Assembly (NCBI GenBank): GCA_030770545.1
Contig: CM061109.1
Span: forward strand, 806,001 to 870,000
Source of the DNA: Macropodus opercularis
Taxonomy: Eukaryota > Chordata > Actinopteri > Anabantiformes > Osphronemidae
Length of the DNA: 64,000 nucleotides
Direction of reading: 5' to 3'
Made by a program: the position numbers and the translations under genes. Positions 50,701 to 54,307 of the stretch are shown piece by piece. Under the pieces are notes generated by a model, which was not told where the DNA came from, ran no database searches, and saw only the letters and a program-made list of their open reading frames with translations. The stretch's first letter is position 1. The number at the start of each line of letters is the position of its first letter.

Positions 50701-51596
50701 CTCGCCAGGGACTCCCGCTCTAGCAGTGGTGTGCAGTCATGTTCCAAAGCAGCACAGCAGAATGAGGAGCAGTGCATCTCAATGGCCTATTCAGCTCCTC
50801 TCCTCTTTCATCCTCCCTTCAGTAGAAGGAGAGCAGAGCAGCATGTAATGTTGTGTTTTTCATTCAGGAATGTTCTTTCATATTAGCACAAATTAGTAAA
50901 AGCACTCACTGTGTTTCAAGACTTATGTCAAGACCATGATCACAACGCTTTCAGCGTGGACACACACACACTGAGCCCATCACAGCTCAGAGGGCAAACA
51001 AGTGCACAAACAAACCCCTTGCTGAGAGCGGGAATGCGCGGCAGATTGAATTATACCAGGCAAAGCAAAAATAGCCGTGTTCCAGCCACCTAGTGAGACA
51101 GAGCAGGACACGGAGGAGGGACGTGAGTAGGACGACTCATTCAACGGGACGAAGCTGGACATTTTCAGTGGGAATCCAACACACGGCTTTGTCTTGTGCT
51201 TTCACACCCTCCCTTCTCCTTCATAATATCGCCTTCATTGACCGTGCCAAGGCCCCCCACAGCCGGGGTCCCAACCCTCCACGCAAACCCAGACATGCAG
51301 ACCACCCAAAAGACCCCTGACCAGCTTGGTTTGATCAGTGCTTCCCACTAATTCAGCTCCACTCCTTGATGTGGCAAAAACAAACATTACAGCTGACAGC
51401 ATCATCCAGCTAATTCCCATGTCACTCATTTCACTCACGATCCCACAGTTTACCACCGTGCAGCTGACGGCTGCAACTTATCGAAAAGGTTCTGCACGAG
51501 TCTGCAGCGTCTCACCCAGAACATGCAGGACAGGCAGACCCAGGTGCGCGCAGGTCCAGCCAGCGCCGTCGGTAAGCCAAGGGAGACGGATGGCAT
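401..51596 (-). CDS. tns1: tensin-1-like gene, 5' half (partial; spliced, minus strand)
   Basis: This locus-level entry covers the exons listed separately. Tensins are cytoplasmic focal-adhesion scaffolds that link integrin tails to actin. The family architecture is optional C1, PTP/PTEN-like domain, PTEN-type C2, a long disordered region, SH2 and PTB. Here C1, PTP-like and C2 exons are seen in that order. Internal exon lengths (115, 38, 39, 42, 50, 172, 51, 123, 65, 84, 113, 61, 76, 130, 66) keep one frame throughout. Tensin-1 is favoured over tensin-2 and tensin-3 by the P-loop HNKGNRGRTG, by [12 protein letters not shown] and HGIPNFES in the phosphatase/C2 junction, and by HTCAVHDLG in C2. 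Which teleost paralogue (a or b) cannot be decided. The SH2 and PTB end is outside the window. Start choice among the alternative first exons is uncertain. Confidence 0.9.
602..731 (-). CDS. tns1: tensin exon: C2 domain core
   Basis: This 130-bp exon has acceptor TTTTTATCCTCTAG above 731 and donor GTAGG below 602. It starts in phase 0 with [14 protein letters not shown], continues [19 protein letters not shown] and [10 protein letters not shown], and ends in phase 1. PTEN-type C2 domains bind acidic membranes through basic patches. The K-R-Y-R-S stretch is the equivalent basic segment, and the FHTCAVHD strand is strongly tensin-1-like. The intron to exon 401-466 is only 135 bp. Confidence 0.96.
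732..3224. other. 2.5-kb intron carrying a LINE relic
   Basis: This is the intron between the two C2 exons that end at 3225 and 731. About 915-1930 is a decayed RTE-like LINE in the opposite orientation to the gene, annotated separately. The segment 1930-2300 is open in several short frames but matches nothing I recognise. The rest, 2300-3224, is unremarkable, with no further exon-like splice pair. Confidence 0.7.
915..1930 (+). mobile_element. degenerate RTE-like non-LTR retrotransposon (LINE) fragment
   Basis: The plus strand carries broken pieces of a non-LTR reverse transcriptase in collinear order. At 975-1160 there is [19 protein letters not shown], then a KGDVQ-x4-YRG-KLM block, the RT palm entry. 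At 1283-1530 LHQGS is followed directly by FADD (RT motif C), then [13 protein letters not shown] and [10 protein letters not shown]. At 1680-1930 [13 protein letters not shown] is followed by [25 protein letters not shown] and a terminal CG-x-K block. Such blocks are typical of RTE-type LINEs common in fish. Frameshifts, stops and deletions remove the endonuclease, the fingers/palm between motifs 2 and B, and the segment between HQGS and FADD. It is non-functional. The clade (RTE) is assigned from memory. Confidence 0.85.
3225..3300 (-). CDS. tns1: tensin exon: PTP-C2 linker and first C2 strands
   Basis: This 76-bp exon has acceptor GTTTTGCAG above 3300 and donor GTAAGG below 3225. It encodes (Y)[17 protein letters not shown] and LLLKGDIL. 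The first base completes the Tyr codon from exon 4284-4344, and the exon ends in phase 0. The S-I-C-I-T-I-E-P strand followed by L-L-L-K-G-D is the start of the C2 beta sandwich in tensins. Confidence 0.95.
3301..4283. other. 983-bp intron with a G13 homopolymer
   Basis: I see no exon or recognisable repeat here apart from a run of 13 G at 3567-3579 on the plus strand. Short open frames around 3840-4120 lack homology and splice context. Confidence 0.6.
3567..3579 (+). repeat. poly-G run (13 G)
   Basis: An uninterrupted 13-base G run on the plus strand, within an intron. Runs of this length are polymorphic and error-prone in sequencing. Confidence 0.9.
4284..4344 (-). CDS. tns1: tensin exon: end of the PTP-like domain
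   Basis: This 61-bp exon has acceptor AATTGTGTTGCAG above 4344 and donor GTAAGT below 4284. It encodes (G)[19 protein letters not shown] and two bases of a Tyr codon completed by the C of exon 3225-3300. The [15 protein letters not shown] block is diagnostic of tensins. It sits only 88 bp downstream of exon 4433-4545. Confidence 0.96.
4387..4400 (+). repeat. (GT)7 microsatellite
   Basis: Seven GT units in the 88-bp intron between two tensin exons, followed by a short CA run. Because the intron is so short, length changes here lie close to the splice signals. Confidence 0.85.
4433..4545 (-). CDS. tns1: tensin exon: PTP-like domain, C-terminal helices
   Basis: This 113-bp exon has acceptor CCTTGCTCAG above 4545 and donor GTGACTG below 4433. 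It encodes [17 protein letters not shown], then [20 protein letters not shown]. The first base completes an Arg codon, and the last base opens the Gly codon finished in exon 4284-4344. The Y-F-S-G-L-L-S-G motif and the K-P-L-F-L-H-H-V strand mark the passage from the PTP-like fold to the C2 domain. Confidence 0.97.
4813..4896 (-). CDS. tns1: tensin exon: PTP-like domain after the P-loop
   Basis: This 84-bp exon has acceptor TTGCAATGCAG above 4896 and donor GTCAGTG below 4813. It encodes (S)[18 protein letters not shown], then [10 protein letters not shown], with phase 2 on both sides. [14 protein letters not shown] is a conserved tensin helix that packs against the P-loop. Q-P-S-Q-R-R precedes the Tyr that opens exon 4433-4545. 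Confidence 0.96.
4897..5303. other. 407-bp intron, nothing else seen
   Basis: Ordinary intronic sequence between two PTP-like exons, T-rich on the plus strand at 5150-5250. No exon, repeat or motif was recognised. Confidence 0.6.
5304..5368 (-). CDS. tns1: tensin exon: degenerate P-loop of the pseudophosphatase
   Basis: This 65-bp exon has acceptor TGTCTTTTCAG above 5368 and donor GTGGGT below 5304. It encodes [20 protein letters not shown] plus Ala, and ends two bases into a Ser codon. Together with the last three residues of exon 6406-6528 it builds the loop HNKGNRGRTG, at the site of the PTP signature HC(x5)R. The catalytic Cys is replaced by Asn, so the domain should be unable to form the phosphocysteine intermediate, as in tensin-1 of other vertebrates. 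The Arg of the loop is retained. Confidence 0.97.
5369..6405. other. 1.04-kb intron, no further feature
   Basis: No exon, recognised repeat or regulatory motif is seen. An A11 run lies near 5896-5907. Scattered small open frames have no homology. Confidence 0.6.
6406..6528 (-). CDS. tns1: tensin exon: WPD loop and strand into the P-loop
   Basis: This 123-bp exon is 41 codons with phase 0 at both ends. It has acceptor CTTCTCTTCCAG above 6528 and donor GTGAGAG below 6406. It encodes [20 protein letters not shown], a C-K-A-M-D-T-W-L helix, then [10 protein letters not shown]. The WPD loop (G-W-P-D) is intact although the nucleophile is lost. The exon stops immediately after H-N-K, so the P-loop is split by an intron. 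Confidence 0.97.
6599..6649 (-). CDS. tns1: tensin exon: PTP-like domain, N-terminal strand
   Basis: This 51-bp exon (17 codons, phase 0 at both ends) has acceptor CCTTCTCCTCCAG above 6649 and donor GTAAAC below 6599. It encodes [19 protein letters not shown] joined to L-F-N-L-S-E is the conserved first central strand of the tensin PTP-like domain. The Lys-Arg-Tyr-Asp variant at this position resembles some other tensins more than mammalian tensin-1, a minor point against strict orthology. Confidence 0.95.
6856..7027 (-). CDS. tns1: tensin exon: start of the PTP-like domain
   Basis: This 172-bp exon has donor GTACCG below 6856 and acceptor TTTCCCTGCTAG above 7027. It encodes [53 protein letters not shown] and HNYL. 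The first base completes the Arg codon opened in exon 9036-9085. [12 protein letters not shown] is the hallmark start of the tensin PTP-like domain. An alternative acceptor (GCGCGAG) at 7019-7020 would shorten the exon by 9 bp, but it has a poorer polypyrimidine tract. Confidence 0.95.
7028..9035. other. 2.0-kb intron, no further feature
   Basis: No exon-like splice pair, recognisable transposon or array is seen. Small open frames at about 8095-8474 and 8785-8970 lack homology. A short CA-rich patch occurs near 7650-7665. Confidence 0.6.
9036..9085 (-). CDS. tns1: tensin exon: basic Ser/Arg-rich linker before the PTP-like domain
   Basis: This 50-bp exon has acceptor TAATGTCTGCAG above 9085 and donor GTAGGA below 9036. 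It starts in phase 0 and encodes [16 protein letters not shown], ending two bases into an Arg codon finished in exon 6856-7027. G-S-T-K-S followed by a basic Ser-rich run and R-S-x-S-L matches the linker between C1 and PTP-like domains in C1-containing tensins. The R-S-A-S-L context could be a basophilic-kinase site, which is inference. Confidence 0.92.
9086..11006. other. 1.9-kb intron, no further feature
   Basis: No coding exon is recognised. A 139-codon minus-strand open frame at 10559-10978 has no homology, lies just inside the donor of the exon at 11007 and shows no splice support. A G7 run lies near 9791. Confidence 0.6.
10981..11300 (-). promoter_or_regulatory. CpG-rich candidate internal promoter of tns1
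   Basis: About twenty CpG dinucleotides fall in 320 bases, far denser than the flanking introns. The patch covers the candidate first exon at 11007-11090. It also contains a short upstream ORF on the minus strand that starts at 11212 ([11 protein letters not shown] then stop). No TATA box is evident. A CpG-dense patch around a putative first exon fits a promoter for a short tensin form, but it could also be a GC-rich cassette exon. Confidence 0.4.
11007..11090 (-). CDS. tns1: candidate alternative first coding exon (short tensin form lacking C1)
   Basis: An ATG at 11090 opens 28 codons, [18 protein letters not shown] then [10 protein letters not shown], ending in phase 0 at donor GTAGGA. Joining to exon 9036-9085 would give F-R-K-G-S-T-K in frame. 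The peptide is strongly basic (R-R-R-L-S-S-L-R) with three aromatic residues, suggesting a membrane- or protein-binding leader. The exon can also be read as an internal cassette: a very strong polypyrimidine tract and CAG end at 11136, and the frame is open from 11135 (43 codons, phase 0 to 0). The CpG-rich setting favours a first exon, but cassette use cannot be excluded. Confidence 0.5.
11136..12502. other. intron, 1.4 kb, with a (CA)n array
   Basis: Pyrimidine-rich DNA at 11290-11375 lies upstream of the candidate promoter. A (CA)n array is at 11691-11719. No other gene-like signal is seen. Confidence 0.6.
11691..11719 (+). repeat. (CA)n microsatellite, about 14 units
   Basis: A perfect CA run on the plus strand inside a tensin intron. 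The open frames across it are repeat artefacts. Confidence 0.95.
12503..12544 (-). CDS. tns1: tensin microexon: linker after the C1 domain
   Basis: This 42-bp exon (14 codons, phase 0 at both ends) has acceptor TCTTGAACAG above 12544 and donor GTGAGT below 12503. It encodes [14 protein letters not shown]. It fits in frame between the C1-terminal exon (ending N-Y-E-L) and the linker exon (starting G-S-T-K). The P-L-K-H-V-D-T pattern resembles the short segment before G-S-T-K in other C1-containing tensins. The acceptor tract is short, so some skipping is possible, and skipping would keep the frame. Confidence 0.8.
12808..14325 (+). repeat. GA-rich minisatellite with 17-bp and 13-bp units and higher-order structure
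   Basis: The tandem array has a 17-bp core of the form GGGAARGRACAGRGRGA on the plus strand, plus 13-bp variants (GGGGACAGAGGGA) that lack four bases. A marked unit containing CAACTAG recurs at 13141, 13422, 13618, 13831, 13929, 14125, 14240 and 14304. Its spacings are 281, 196, 213, 98, 196, 115 and 64 bp. Each equals a multiple of 17 plus one or two 13-bp units, so blocks of units were duplicated together. The plus strand is almost pure purine apart from the C of ACAG. Long open frames on both strands are artefacts of the array. Confidence 0.97.
14425..14476 (+). repeat. fragment resembling a fish L2-type LINE 3' tail
   Basis: The sequence reads TGTACTGGTGACCTGTCCAG and, after a gap, TGACAGCTGGGAGCACCTC. 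These are the two halves of the 'gacctgtccaggg...gacagctgggataggctccagc' tail that is ubiquitous in fish genomes, with roughly 20 bases missing between them. Recognised from memory; a short, decayed copy. Confidence 0.6.
17857..17937 (+). repeat. fragment of a dispersed teleost repeat
   Basis: GATAAGATCAGC followed by CCTTTATTGATCCCAC and GGGGAAATTCAG and a CAGCAG tail is a motif seen in very many fish introns, usually as the end of a dispersed retroelement. I cannot name the family with certainty. Confidence 0.55.
20556..20594 (-). CDS. tns1: tensin microexon: end of the C1 zinc finger
   Basis: This 39-bp exon (13 codons, phase 0 at both ends) has acceptor TTTCTTCCTTCAG above 20594 and donor GTAAGT below 20556. 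It encodes [13 protein letters not shown]. Its Cys is the last zinc ligand of the C1 domain (C-x7-C after the H-K-K-C of exon 34013-34050). Large introns of 8.0 and 13.4 kb flank it. Confidence 0.92.
22481..22523 (+). repeat. short direct duplication (15-bp units)
   Basis: ATCACAGACAGCGTA occurs at 22481-22495 and again at 22509-22523, 28 bp apart. A minor local duplication. Confidence 0.8.
26058..26078 (-). CDS. tns1: candidate alternative first coding exon (7 codons)
   Basis: An ATG at 26078 in strong context (A at -3, G at +4) encodes MATAVFQ and runs directly into a near-perfect donor, CAG followed by GTAAGG, in phase 0. It could join any phase-0 tensin exon downstream: 20556-20594 (leaving a C1 stub), 12503-12544 or 9036-9085. 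It lies between the second and third C1 exons, so it would make a form without a working C1 finger. The upstream 400 bases have moderate CpG content. No protein homology is possible for 7 residues, so this rests on start, donor and phase only. Confidence 0.45.
26652..26675 (+). repeat. (CA)n microsatellite, about 11 units
   Basis: A perfect CA run on the plus strand about 0.6 kb upstream (gene-wise) of the candidate first exon at 26078. Confidence 0.95.
26805..26855 (+). repeat. (CA)n microsatellite, about 25 units with one interruption
   Basis: A long CA run on the plus strand with a single CC interruption near 26829. The His/Thr-rich open frames across it are artefacts. Confidence 0.95.
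31490..31617 (+). repeat. fragment resembling a dispersed teleost repeat
   Basis: The order CAGACTGAAGACGCTTCCTG, GAGAAACGTTTCTACCAAAC, AGAATCCAGTTGCCACGACT and GAGAATCTCCACAGACAT closely tracks a repeat I know from fish transcripts ('gaagaagcctcttggatgagaggtgaaacgtctt... tccagt... gagaatctacacagac'). The element class is uncertain. The copy is diverged. The upstream DNA from about 30780 may belong to the same insertion. Confidence 0.45.
31861..31886 (+). repeat. (TCC)n trinucleotide run, about 8 units
   Basis: A TCC/CTC tandem run on the plus strand in a tensin intron. The proline-rich or arginine-rich frames across it are artefacts. Confidence 0.9.
33352..33377 (+). repeat. 8-bp tandem repeat, 3 copies
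   Basis: ATTCAAGG is repeated three times in tandem. A short simple array inside the intron. Confidence 0.9.
33803..33822 (+). repeat. (CA)n microsatellite, about 10 units
   Basis: A CA run on the plus strand, 190 bp on the 3' (lower-coordinate) side of the exon at 34013-34050. Confidence 0.9.
34013..34050 (-). CDS. tns1: tensin microexon: middle of the C1 zinc finger
   Basis: This 38-bp exon has acceptor TTGTGTTTTCTCTAG above 34050 and donor GTAAGT below 34013. Its first two bases complete a Val codon from exon 41337-41451. It then encodes [12 protein letters not shown] and ends in phase 0. It supplies the C-x4-H-x2-C zinc ligands of the C1 domain. One of the shortest exons of the gene, flanked by introns of 13.4 and 7.3 kb. 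Confidence 0.93.
34051..41336. other. 7.3-kb intron
   Basis: Intron between the first two C1 exons. It contains a G14 run (38750-38763) and a sequence at 34618-34690 whose minus strand carries a tRNA B-box-like GGTTCGATCCC, without a matching A box. No further exon is supported. A phase-0 ATG/donor pair near 41150 has a poor start context. Confidence 0.6.
38750..38763 (+). repeat. poly-G run (14 G)
   Basis: An uninterrupted run of 14 G following GTGT on the plus strand. The second long G homopolymer in the window, and likely length-variable. Confidence 0.9.
41337..41451 (-). CDS. tns1: tensin exon: start of the C1 zinc finger
   Basis: This 115-bp exon has acceptor TTCCTACCTGCAG above 41451 and donor GTCAGT below 41337. 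It starts in phase 0 with [19 protein letters not shown], continues [19 protein letters not shown] and ends in phase 1. With the next two exons it gives H-x12-C-x2-C-x10-C-x2-C-x4-H-x2-C-x7-C, the tensin-type C1 (atypical, short loop). H-T-F-x-V-K-T-F-K-K-x-K-P-C is strongly tensin-like. Atypical C1 domains usually do not bind phorbol esters. Confidence 0.95.
42650..42675. promoter_or_regulatory. homeodomain-motif cluster (candidate enhancer element)
   Basis: Within 26 bases there are GATTAG, TTAATC, TAATCT and CTAATTAG, which are overlapping homeodomain-type cores (bicoid-like GATTA/TAATC and Antp-like TAATTA/TAATTAG). It lies 0.6 kb downstream (gene-wise) of the candidate first exon at 43265. 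Motif density alone is weak evidence. Confidence 0.25.
43230..43265 (-). CDS. tns1: candidate alternative first coding exon (12 codons)
   Basis: An ATG at 43265 in strong context (G at -3, G at +4) encodes [12 protein letters not shown] and ends in phase 0 at a near-consensus donor, TTG followed by GTAAGT. The next downstream exon is the phase-0 C1 exon at 41337-41451, 1.8 kb away, giving F-H-L-P-E-E-L-E. It would make a C1-containing tensin with a shorter leader than the 51.6-kb start. The peptide is too short for homology, so support is start context, donor strength, phase and position. Confidence 0.45.
43266..43470 (-). promoter_or_regulatory. candidate promoter/enhancer upstream of the 43.2-kb start
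   Basis: Directly upstream of the ATG at 43265, within 200 bases on the plus strand, are an ATGTAAATAT element (octamer- or forkhead-like), CTAATTG, CAATCATTAGCAACG (homeodomain plus RFX-like half-site) and CATTGTTTGG (SOX/forkhead-like). The dense mix of developmental motifs beside a candidate first exon suggests regulatory DNA. No TATA box at a normal distance is obvious. Confidence 0.3.
45856..45877 (+). repeat. (TA)n microsatellite, about 11 units
   Basis: A perfect AT/TA alternation in the first intron of the long form. Confidence 0.9.
47455..47560 (+). repeat. decayed LINE/SINE tail-like fragment
   Basis: CCTTGGACAGGTCACCGGACA, then GCAGAACATGCAACCTCCAG, AAAGGCACCTGG and GGGACTTGAACCCTC follow the order of a ubiquitous fish repeat tail ('gacaggtcgcc... 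gagaacatgcaaactccacacagaaaggccc... gggactcgaaccc'), with deletions. Recognised from memory and diverged. Confidence 0.5.
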
Positions 51597-51860
51597 GGTA
51601 GCCCACAGGAGAGATGCTGCTGCTACAGCCCGGCGGCCTTACTGAAGTCTGATCCGGCCGGCACCAGCGCTGCCCGGCCCTGCGAAGCCATGAGCACCCC
51701 GGACCCGAACGCTCCCTTCCACCTCGGGCTGCTGCGTTCTCCCAGCTCCAACTGTTCCTCCTCCTTGTCTCTCCCCTAGATTGGGTCCTGGATAGCGCCT
51801 CTCTGCACTGACTGCTCCTCTCTCTCCTTCTGCCAGCGAAAGTTTCACACAGCGTTTTTT
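51500..51860 (-). promoter_or_regulatory. CpG-rich candidate promoter and 5' leader of the long tns1 form
   Basis: About twenty CpGs lie in 350 bases around the candidate first exon, whereas the flanking DNA is CpG-poor. On the minus strand the leader contains an upstream ORF starting at 51691 (22 codons, M-A-S-Q-G-R-A-A, stop at 51623-51625). It is out of frame with the ATG at 51596 and ends 26 bases before it. An additional donor-like site (CA then GTAAGG) at 51642/51643 could remove the downstream ATG. No TATA box is clear, as is usual for CpG-rich promoters. Confidence 0.45.
51516..51596 (-). CDS. tns1: candidate first coding exon of the long (C1-containing) tensin form
   Basis: An ATG at 51596 in a good context (GCTACCATGC) opens 27 codons, [18 protein letters not shown] then WVCLSCMFW, ending in phase 0 at donor GTGAGA. 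It splices in frame to the C1 exon at 41337-41451, giving C-M-F-W-P-E-E-L-E. The leader is hydrophobic with two Cys near its end and no charge beyond one Arg. It sits in a CpG-rich patch and is the most upstream coding candidate in the window. An upstream ORF precedes it. Evidence is context, donor, phase and CpG setting. Confidence 0.55.
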
Positions 51861-52575
51861 GTAAGGGGGGTGTCAGTCTGCCCCCCCTCTCTACAAGAGC
51901 TAGGGGGAGGGGGTATTCCACTTATTATCCACTTTTTTTGCCCCTCCTCTCTTTCTCTCTCATTGCACCTCTCCCTCCCTCCACTTTTAATTTCATTCAT
52001 TCCTTGATCCACCCCCTCCCTGATGGTCCACCTCAGCATCCAACGCACCCACCTCCCACTGCTTCCATCTCTGTTATTATAGTTAATATTTTGTCTTCTG
52101 ACATGTAATCTTCTCAAAACTATGTAGAGTTGAATGAAACAAAATGCTGAACATATTTCACCGCCTGTCTCTGTTAAACTTCATTCATTGTACAGGTTGA
52201 ACATGTGCAGGGAGCTGAGAGAAACTAACCGTTCACAGCTATTAGTGATCAGTGGTATGAGTCCATTAGAAGTGCAGCAACATTATGAGTCTGTTCAAAG
52301 GAGGTTCCTCTACCTGTAGATTCCAGCAAAGCTAAACGCAGGCGTCTGTTTTCCACTGAGCGTTTTTTCAGTGGAAGGAGGGTAAATGCATGTAAACACT
52401 CATGGAGCCATAACTTGCTTCATGCACACAAATACTTTCACACAAGTCCAGGCCCAACTCTTCCTGGAAACACAAACACACATACAATTTAAATGATCCA
52501 CATGACTGCATGTATACTGTACATAAACATCAGCGGCGTCTCACACAGGCCCTCATTGCGTCACTGCTAACTATA

Positions 52576-52577
<2 letters not shown>

Positions 52578-52606
<29 letters not shown>
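52578..52606 (+). repeat. (CA)n microsatellite, about 14 units
   Basis: A perfect AC run on the plus strand upstream of the tensin gene. Confidence 0.95.
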
Positions 52607-52610
<4 letters not shown>

Positions 52611-53511
52611 TCATTAATCCCTCGGTATTTCCTGCAGGCCGCCCCTACAGACTGAAGAAGACAACGCTAGACAACCAGGCCTAATCCCAATTAAATACAC
52701 ACGTAAAGATATTAGTCATGAACTTTAATGCACATCTTTTTCTTTTTGTGCCAACATATGAAATGAACGTTAACAAGACGCTGACCATTTACGTGGCCGT
52801 ATAAAAGACACACTGCTCCAGATTAGACGAAACCTGAACTATTCAAGCTTAAAGACAACTAAACTAGACTCCACTAACTCATGGGTTCAACCCTTTGACT
52901 CCTGTCATTTAGTTTAACATGGGTGGTTCCGTTTCAATGCGCTTCTCCAAAAGCTGAAAGCTGGCAGCACTGTGCACAGCGTTCCTGCCCCCAGTCAAGC
53001 CTCACGTCACCTGCCAGTCTCCTGCCAACACACTCTGGGGTCACAGCAGGTAAACGAGTGCGTCTTTAAAGATGGAAGACATACTGTTCAGTCAACAAGG
53101 AAAACATAACCCACTGATATAATCTCCCAGAAAACCCGCGTAAAGCCAGTCACTGCCGCTGGAGCACCCACTGGTGGCCGCATTCAGAACCGCAACGAGA
53201 CATCAGAGCATTTATTCACCATGTGCAGAGCTAAGGGACGTGTTCGTTGGGTGGGAGGATGGAGCGTAGGAAACGGGGGGAGACTAATCAGATCGCTGCT
53301 AGGATTTGTTTCAGTGCCTTTTAACCTTGACCACTTCTGTCTCCTTTTGTAAACTGGCTTGGAGAGTGTATGCAGAGGCACAATTAAGAAGATTAACTGG
53401 TGTCAGGTCGCTTTCCTTGAACTAAAGATGGGTAAACAGCTGAGAGGGATCAAAGCTGGGCCGTCTGCTGCAACAGACTCAGTAATAAAACTGATTCAGG
53501 AGATAAAGATG

Positions 53512-53528
53512 ACACACACACACACACA
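53512..53528 (+). repeat. (CA)n microsatellite, 8 units
   Basis: A short AC run on the plus strand, 108 bp from a second AC array. Confidence 0.9.
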
Positions 53529-53635
53529 GACAATAAAGAGGGGTGTGTTCTGTCATCTTGGCTGACATCCTAGAACCTGCTGGATGAAGGGGGGGTTTAC
53601 TTGTTGACAGAGGAAGAACACACTCAAGCAGATCT

Positions 53636-53662
53636 ACACACACACACACACACGCACACACA
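53636..53662 (+). repeat. (CA)n microsatellite, about 13 units with one interruption
   Basis: An AC run on the plus strand interrupted once by CACG. Confidence 0.9.
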
Positions 53663-54294
53663 CTGGGAGGCACCCACCCTTCCCACCCCCATGACTCCCA
53701 TCTGTTGAAAACAATACTGAAGCCGGCCCTCACTCCCTCCCTTTGGCAGAATACTCACATGTGTGCACACGTTTTCCCTGTTTGCTCTGCTGCTTAACGC
53801 TGAGAGGAAGGACTGTCCAGCCAACACCAGAACACCGTGACCCACACAAACAATGCTGCTACGCGGACCAAGCCCTGTTCACACTATGACCGGTACCGTC
53901 TGAACTCGTAAACATTGTCTGGATGTAGGGTCAGTACACGACTTTCCCTGCAGACTGTTTTGAGTGTTGAGTTTGTCATTGTAATTTATAATTGATCAAC
54001 TCTAGGAGCAGTAAACCTCTGTTTATCTACACATGCATCACTGTGCAGCAAACTCTGCTAAACACCTGACACACAACACTTAATATTAACAAATAATTCA
54101 TAAACGTAAACAGTAAAGCAAGTGAGCAGAAGAGCATTGAATTACTTGCACAGGGCGTCCACATCCTGCAGTGGTGACATTATAAACCCACACAATACAC
54201 ATTCATGTTAACAACACCAGCTGATGTCAGAGCTGATAGCTGGCCATGGTCGCTGCTTACAAGCTGCCGTGCTGTGTTGTGTTGTTTTATATAT

Positions 54295-54307
54295 AGAGAG
54301 AGAGAGA
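54295..54307 (+). repeat. (AG)n microsatellite, 6 units
   Basis: A short AG run preceded by a TATATA stretch. Confidence 0.85.

Larger units (their letters stand above)
41452..51515. other. 10.1-kb first intron of the long form
   Basis: Intron between the C1 exon and the distal first exon. It contains the candidate first exon at 43230-43265, AT-rich motif-dense stretches near 42.65 and 43.35 kb, a (TA)n run at 45856-45877, and a faint repeat tail near 47.46-47.56 kb. A 142-codon plus-strand frame at 46611-47039 has a proline run but no recognisable homology. Confidence 0.6.
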
